Translations under genes and position numbers: made by a program
Assembly (NCBI GenBank): GCA_025617375.2
Contig: JAMYGW020000031.1
Span: 1 to 23,648, forward strand
DNA length: 23,648 bases
Source of the DNA: Acarospora socialis
Lineage: Eukaryota > Ascomycota > Lecanoromycetes > Acarosporales > Acarosporaceae
Reading direction: 5' to 3'
Notes under the pieces: generated by a model
What the model saw: the letters and a program-made list of their open reading frames with translations, nothing else
What the model was told of the DNA's origin: nothing
The model's database searches: none
Shown here: piece by piece, positions 19,385 to 23,648 of the stretch
How the letters are laid out: the number at the start of each line of letters is the position of its first letter
How positions within the stretch are numbered: the first letter of the stretch is position 1

Positions 19385-19419
19385 TTGAGCCTCAATTTGA
19401 GCCTCAATTTAGACCTCAT
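19385..19419. repeat. 12 bp tandem repeat, about 2.9 copies
   Basis: TTGAGCCTCAAT occurs twice back to back (19385-19408), followed by a third diverged copy TTAGACCTCAT. It lies between the RBR pseudogene and the GC-rich palindrome. Confidence 0.8.
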
Positions 19420-19429
19420 TGTGTTAGTA

Positions 19430-19545
19430 AGCTGACCCGGATTGACTCTGAACAGACCCGACCCGCGGGTCGGGTCAAAGATCTTGGCCCGCGGGCGGGG
19501 TCGGGTCAGAAAAGTCTGGCTTGAGCCGACCCGACGGCCACCCTA
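19430..19545. mobile_element. GC-rich palindromic block, possible hAT-type element end
   Basis: A perfect 22 bp palindrome built on GACCCGACCCG spans 19455-19476. GGGTCGGGTC and its complement recur several times up to GACCCGACGGCCACCCTA near 19543, after which the sequence abruptly becomes AT-rich. Read on the minus strand the block would begin TAGGGTGGCCGTCGGGTCGG, like subterminal (G)GGTCGGGTC arrays with TAGGG/CAGGG ends in non-autonomous hAT elements. No second terminal repeat was found in the window, so this is a truncated end at best. Confidence 0.4.
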
Positions 19546-20342
19546 TAAATAGATAATTCAACAACATCGCTCAAAGAAATCACAACATATACATACAAAA
19601 CATATGCATCAAATTTTGCATCAGAGTCATCAAAGAAGTCAGAAAGTTGAGAATTCTGATGTGAAGGAAACAAAGATGAGAAATCAAGATAAAGTGATGA
19701 ATAATTGACTGCAACATTGAATGATTCTAATGAGAAGATTGCAATGAAAAAATACCGTATGAATGATGTGAAATCTTAACTTTTTATGTCAAGTGTCAAA
19801 AGTGGGCACCACACTCTAGCCACAGCTATCGTGGGTTATATTTCTAAAACTCCCGCTAGTCCTTGACTTTGAACACCCTGGCAAGAGCTTGCTTGAACCA
19901 GAGAACATGTGGTAGATCTGCCGAAGCCACAATGATGTCATCCACATAAAGGAGCAGCATGATCCTTTTGACACTGTGAATAAGAAGGCAAGGGTCTGCA
20001 TTGCTTTGATGGAAGCCTAGTTTTATCAGCTCACCAACACATCGCTCATGCCATTCCCGTGCAGCGTGCTTAAGACCATAGAGACTGCGCAGTATGCGCA
20101 GTGCACGACCGGGTGCAACAATGACTCCGGGAGAGGCTGCCATGTAGATGGTCTCCTTGAGGAAGGATTCCGCGAAGGCGTTGTTGACATCCACCTGATG
20201 ACACTCTAAATCTCAAGTGCAACAATGGCCAGAAAGACTCGAAGAGTATCAAACTTGACTGTGGGGGCAAATGTGTCCTCATAGTCGATGCCGTACATTT
20301 GATCCATCAGTGTTTAGCTTGGGCTTAAACACCACAATGTTT

Positions 20343-20347
20343 GCATC
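20343..20347. repeat. Target site duplication GCATC (left copy)
   Basis: Exact match to 20623-20627 on the other side of the solo LTR. In the copia coding frame the duplicated bases encode part of DA, so the reverse-transcriptase sequence DA-NIVVFKPK resumes on the far side. Confidence 0.9.
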
Positions 20348-20622
20348 TGTTACGTCCTCACCGGAGATTCCTCTGGTATTATGGCTAAAGGTTTTGACTT
20401 ATTGATATAAAGGTTGCCCGGCAGCGTAGTAGAACTAATCCTTAGATTGTAACTGAAGTTGAACAGGACTGTTTCCATAGGGGAAAACGGTCCTACTATA
20501 TAGGGCGAACTCATCGAGTTCCATGCTGTGCAGTGCACCCCCTTGGCGCATATCTGAGCACAGCCCTTGGCAGGCCGCCTGCCAAGCCCAGAGTCTGACC
20601 TATTAGACCTCTGGCCGTAACA
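20348..20622 (-). mobile_element. Solo LTR, copy B (275 bp, complete), nested in the copia element
   Basis: The plus strand starts TGTTACGTCCTCACCGG at 20348 and ends GGCCGTAACA at 20622, giving TGTTACG...CGTAACA termini. GCATC lies immediately outside both ends (20343-20347 and 20623-20627), a perfect 5 bp target duplication. It shares CTATATAGTAGG, TGTTCAACTT and TATATCAATAAG blocks with copies A and C. A polyadenylation-like CAATAAG lies in the 3' half on its minus-strand orientation. It has no coding content. The absence of internal sequence with an intact duplication means LTR-LTR recombination removed the rest. Confidence 0.93.
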
Positions 20623-20627
20623 GCATC
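20623..20627. repeat. Target site duplication GCATC (right copy)
   Basis: Exact match to 20343-20347; together they bracket the 275 bp solo LTR. Confidence 0.9.
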
Positions 20628-21717
20628 CTTTGGTGGCACAACTTCCCAGGTTCCATTTGCTGTATGGATGGCATCCTTCCACATCTCCCCCAAGATTGGA
20701 TCTCCCACTCTCTCAGCATAAGTGGCAGGTGTAGAATCATCGTCCCGCTTTCTCTTCTCAAATGGGATTTCAACACGCAAGAATGTTCTGGCTTCCCCAG
20801 TTGAGGTGTCCTCTGCTGGTTTGTCTGCTTTGCTGGTGGGGATCTCAACATGTGAGAACTGTCTTGCTTCGCTTGACTCACCCAAACTTGCGGGTCCAGA
20901 CCTGTGAGTTGGGTCGAAGTTGACTGCAGTCAACTTTGACCTCACATCACTGAAGCTGTGGGTGCAGGAGCATCTGTGCTGCTGGTCTCCTGGGTGGGCT
21001 CCACAGTGATTGGTTTCTTTCGTGGTCGTCCAACTGGCTTTCGCTCTGGCAAGGTGTTTGGTGTCTGTCTTTGCAGCTTGAGGCCAATACTGCCTCCCTT
21101 CTCATTCTCGGCAAACTTGACAGCATGACTGTTTATGATTCGCTTGAGGTCCGGGGCCCAAAGCAAGGACTGCTTTGTGGTTTCCCGAACATAGCCCATG
21201 AAAGCTCCCACTCAGCATTTGCATCCCCACACACGAATGTGGTCAATGGATGGCTTCTCACCAGTGAAGGCCTCCTCCGGACAATCAAGGGGCCAGTTGC
21301 TATTCGGTTGCGGAGGTAGGCGTCTGCTCGCGCTGCCTCCACCCAGAATCTATTGGAAGTTCCGCCTCCTTGATCATTGCGCGCACTGAGGTTCGGAATG
21401 CCCTTTCAGCAACACCATTCTAGATGGACATGAGAAGTGGATTGCGGTGTGATGCCAAAAGATTTGCACCAGTCGTCAGGGGTGGCCCTAAGCTCTGTGG
21501 CATTTTCGCTTTGTACAGCAAGAGCCTTTGCACCAGTCTGAAGTACAACCTTCAGTCGCCACTCTTGCAGTTCCTGTGGGGCACTGACGCATTCTCAACT
21601 ATTCTGGTCCTTCAGCATCATCTGCCCAAGAAGCGGCGCATGGGTCTGAGTGATTTATTAGATATGACTCAGGGCGGGCAGCATGAGCGCAGAGATGATA
21701 TTACTGTCTAACAAGCA

Positions 21718-21921
21718 TGTCACCACTGCATTCCCAAAAGTCTCGATAAGTGTTGGCTTTCTACATTTCCATAGAATCATTTTCCTTATTGAATTGATCG
21801 TGTTTAACTTTGAATTATCATTTAGGAGTTATGTTAATCTGTACGAGTACACTACAATCTTTATATCAATAAGCTTAAACCCTTAGCCCTGACATGAGCC
21901 ATCTCACGTCAGGACGTAACA
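21718..21921 (+). mobile_element. Diverged LTR, copy C
   Basis: The 3' half matches copy B closely: TTTATATCAATAAG (21860-21873), AAACC-TTAGCC, then CAGGACGTAACA ending at 21921 (B ends GAGGACGTAACA). The 5' half keeps GAATTGATCGTGTTTAACTT but is AT-shifted, and the TATA region is not recognisable. The start is uncertain: TGTCACCAC at about 21718 is a guess and no target duplication was found. It is in the opposite orientation to copy B. Confidence 0.6.
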
Positions 21922-22008
21922 CCTTCATACACGCTAAATCAGCCACAATTTCGACCTCATGTCGATGACGATGATACTGCGCCATACAGACCATGTAGAT
22001 CGCTTCTG

Positions 22009-22800
22009 TCAACCCATAGGCGACGACATGCCGTGCAGACCTCTGTTGGGAGTTTGAGCGTTATTCCTGTATGGTGTGGTCGACGAGCTGCATCTTCCAC
22101 ATCGCAAACAGACAAGATTGAATTTGTAGCACTCTGGATGCTCCTTGTCACCTGTATATTTTTTCATACACAGATATGAGCCAGAGATCTGAGCGTTAAT
22201 CGATTCCCCAAGGATGAATGTGACCTTGAAGTCCTTGAAGGATTGTGGCTCTCTGTGTGTGACCCAATCAAGAGCATCTTTAAAGATACAATCTTGATGC
22301 ATCCCAAAGACTCACAGTCTGCGTAGGAGCAACCAATAAGTGCGCCGCTGTCAGAATTGTGGGGCTTGCAACATATGCATTAGTTGCACGCTTTCTATAA
22401 GGGCAAGTTAGGAATATTTTGGAGACTTGATGGCAGTAGGACGGCTACAACTTACTGATAAAGTGGAGGTTGAGAAGTTGAAGGTTTGTCGCCAGTATGA
22501 CCTTCAGGCTCTTTCTCTTCATCATTTTGAGCGAATGTGACACATGCGCCTTTCCAGTGAGAATTCTGGCATCAATAATCTGCATGTGGTTGGTCTTGAT
22601 AAGCTCATCTTGGCCATCTACAAGTTCCTTCGGCCGGTAAAGCCAAAAGATCCTCAAGTAGCGATGCTCGGCACCTCAGTGATGTAGCTGGAGGGATGGT
22701 GAGGTGTTGAAAAACCAATTACAGCCGTCACAGTGCGTGGTGGAGGGTCTGAAGGCATGTTAGCTTGTGGAGTGGATTCGAGTCTTACGCCATTAGCTCA
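22009..22800 (-). pseudogene. BAH-PHD chromatin-reader gene remnant
   Basis: BAH-PHD proteins read histone marks in the nucleus; Neurospora EPR-1 is one example. On the minus strand RIFWLYRPKELVDGQ and DELIKTNHMQIIDARILTGK are the conserved BAH core (W-x-Y-R-P-x-E-L, then E-L-I-x-[ST]-NH-M-x-I-ID). A frameshift leads to QNDEEKEPEGHTGDKPSTS. A donor GTAAGT and acceptor TTATAG define an intron at 22395-22455 with CTAAC as branch site. After it come CICCKPHNSDSGALIGCSYA and DCESLG, then in another frame MHQDCIFKDALDWV. Together these form a PHD finger of the C-x2-C...GC...C...[WL]-MH-x-x-C type. One TAA precedes CIC and may be a mutated CAA. The sequence N-terminal to about 22680 is too decayed to assign securely, although DITKKDASARWLEHE may belong to it. 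Confidence 0.68.
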
Positions 22801-23480
22801 TGCTCTAGCCATCTTGCAGAAGCGTCCTTCTTGGTGATGTCTGATACAAAGTCTCTAAGGTTTGATTGGAGTATTTGATATTGATCCAGCGAATTGGGCC
22901 ATAGGAGGCTCTAACGAGCCTGCAGATATCTTCACTACAATGATGCATGAGAATTTGGCTTGAAACACAAATACCTCAAGGGGTCATAAGTAGCACACGT
23001 AGATGCGATTACTGATGTCCCAGTACCTTATCTTTCAAGCTAATGAGATCATCTCTCCACGTAATACATGCCTGTTGTACATAAAAAGCAAGTAGCGGAG
23101 CAGATAATCAGACAACTTATTGCAGATATGAGTCGTTGCGCCCTCCAAATGAAATCTTTGACCGGATTGTGATAAGGGGAGAAGACTTGAGGTCTCCTTC
23201 GTTACTGAAAAGTGAGACCTCCACGTAACAGCTTGTTAGTGAGGCTAGCATCTAGATGTGCTTGTGAGTGTGGTTTCTGTAAATGACCGAGGATATAACG
23301 TGATGCCGAGTGTGTCCACCTGCCGGAGTCACATCGATGTTGCAGCAGCATGTGGTCGCGGTAGAGAGACGCTCAGCATGAGGATGGAGGACAAAGCGGG
23401 ACTGGATGTCGGCCATGAGTGGAACCAACGGACTCGACGATCTAAGTTTCTTTATTGACGTTCGTGTATGATAGACTGTC
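22801..23480. other. No supported gene
   Basis: The one plus-strand frame (23258-23458, 66 codons) has no recognisable domain and overlaps nothing coherent on the other strand. No repeat or RNA gene was seen. It separates two minus-strand genes. Confidence 0.4.
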
Positions 23481-23648
23481 TCAAAGCCGGAGGTGAAGGT
23501 AGTTCAGCATCTTGCCAATACTACCTGTGCCTTCCATGATGCCTTCATCGCATCGATCGCTTTCCACATGCTGAACTAAGGCACTGATGCCCTTGAACCG
23601 CCGGTCACAACCGGGACACCTGAAAATAGAAGGGTCATGGACCGAAGA
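23481..23648 (-). CDS. C2H2/C2HC zinc-finger protein, last exon (5' end outside window)
   Basis: Read from the right edge, 55 codons are open to TGA at 23481-23483. The segment FRCPGCDRRFKGISALVQHV then ESDRC is a zinc finger with spacing C-x2-C-x12-H-x5-C and the conserved Phe and Leu. It is followed by GIMEGTGSIGKMLNYLHLRL, a helical C-terminus. Fungal DNA- or RNA-binding proteins often end with such a finger plus a GSIGKLL-like tail. No frame damage is visible in the part present. It continues beyond the window, so the number of fingers is unknown. Confidence 0.75.
   Translation of the reverse strand, partial: SSVHDPSIFRCPGCDRRFKGISALVQHVESDRCDEGIMEGTGSIGKMLNYLHLRL

Larger units (their letters stand above)
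19807..21420 (-). mobile_element. Ty1/copia retrotransposon fragment (integrase C-terminus and reverse transcriptase), interrupted
   Basis: On the minus strand from 21420: NGVAERAFRTSVRAMIKEAE (integrase, ERA-R-T motif), WVEAARADAYLRNRIATGPL, then MGYVRETTKQSLLWAPDL and TLPERKPVGRPRKKP. A linker leads to GDPILGEMWKDAIHTANGTW and EVVPPKDA, the start of the copia reverse transcriptase. A solo LTR interrupts here. Coding resumes with DANIVVFKPKLNTDG, GIDYEDTFAPTVKFDTLRVF, MDVNNAFAESFLKETIYMA, LRSLYGLKHAAREWHE and LLLYVDDIIVAS, the YVDD catalytic box at 19937-19948. It ends after VFKVKD near 19860 with stops that may replace Leu and Gln. Several frameshifts are present, part of RT and all of RNase H, Gag and protease are missing, and no matching LTR pair of its own is visible. 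It is dead. Confidence 0.93.

Noticed and set aside
18934-19419. 161-codon minus-strand ORF
   Set aside because: It is antisense to the RING2 motifs and shows no domain of its own.
23258-23458. 66-codon plus-strand ORF
   Set aside because: No recognisable motif, no splice context, and its length is expected by chance.

Overview
The window looks like a fungal nuclear genome, most likely a filamentous ascomycete. The main evidence is a set of 36-98 nt introns with GT...AG ends and, in several, CTGAC-type branch sites 10-20 nt before the acceptor, together with gene families typical of fungi and several classes of fungal transposable element. No tRNA, rRNA, CRISPR array or bacterial signal was seen.

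Region by region. (1) 1-1910: the 3' part of a SNF2-family helicase gene, open to the left edge. (2) 1911-6060: little intact coding, but several short plus-strand stretches read like decayed exons (3272-3639, 3957-4307, 4544-4894, 5185-5493), then a small coiled-coil or gag-like ORF (5576-5740). (3) 6071-6509: a Stowaway/mariner-like MITE with ~63 bp inverted repeats and TA flanks. (4) 7704-8378, minus: a frameshifted CWC16/SAF4-like (DUF572) splicing-factor remnant. (5) 8700-9970: AT-rich DNA with a GAT microsatellite, a 274 bp imperfect palindrome and a possible LTR. (6) 9979-10443, minus: a Ty3/gypsy integrase fragment. (7) 11076-12334, plus: a decayed dynamin-like GTPase. (8) 12195-13950: anonymous fragments. 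(9) 13950-14731: hairpin-rich DNA and a small two-exon gene. (10) 15255-16224, minus: an AIM24-family gene of four exons that still splices into an intact 243-codon reading frame, although its N-terminal extension is broken. (11) 16667-18205: an LTR and more plus-strand gene debris. (12) 18394-19303, plus: an RBR (RING-IBR-RING, RNF216-like) ubiquitin ligase pseudogene with about five frameshifts. (13) 19385-19545: a tandem repeat and a GC-rich palindromic block. (14) 19807-21420, minus: a Ty1/copia element split by a 275 bp solo LTR with a perfect GCATC target duplication, followed by a related LTR at about 21718-21921. (15) 22009-22800, minus: a decayed BAH-PHD chromatin-reader gene. (16) 23481-23648, minus: the last exon of a C2H2-type zinc-finger gene, open to the right edge.

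The unifying picture is a gene graveyard among transposons. Most conserved host-type genes here (dynamin-like, CWC16, RBR, BAH-PHD and, at its tail, SNF2) carry single-base frameshifts, and their in-frame stops look like C-to-T changes (CAG/CAA to TAG/TAA, CGA to TGA). That fits a duplicated segment decaying under RIP-like mutation or relaxed selection. Sequencing indels could explain some frameshifts but not the stops. No operon-like cooperation between these genes is apparent.
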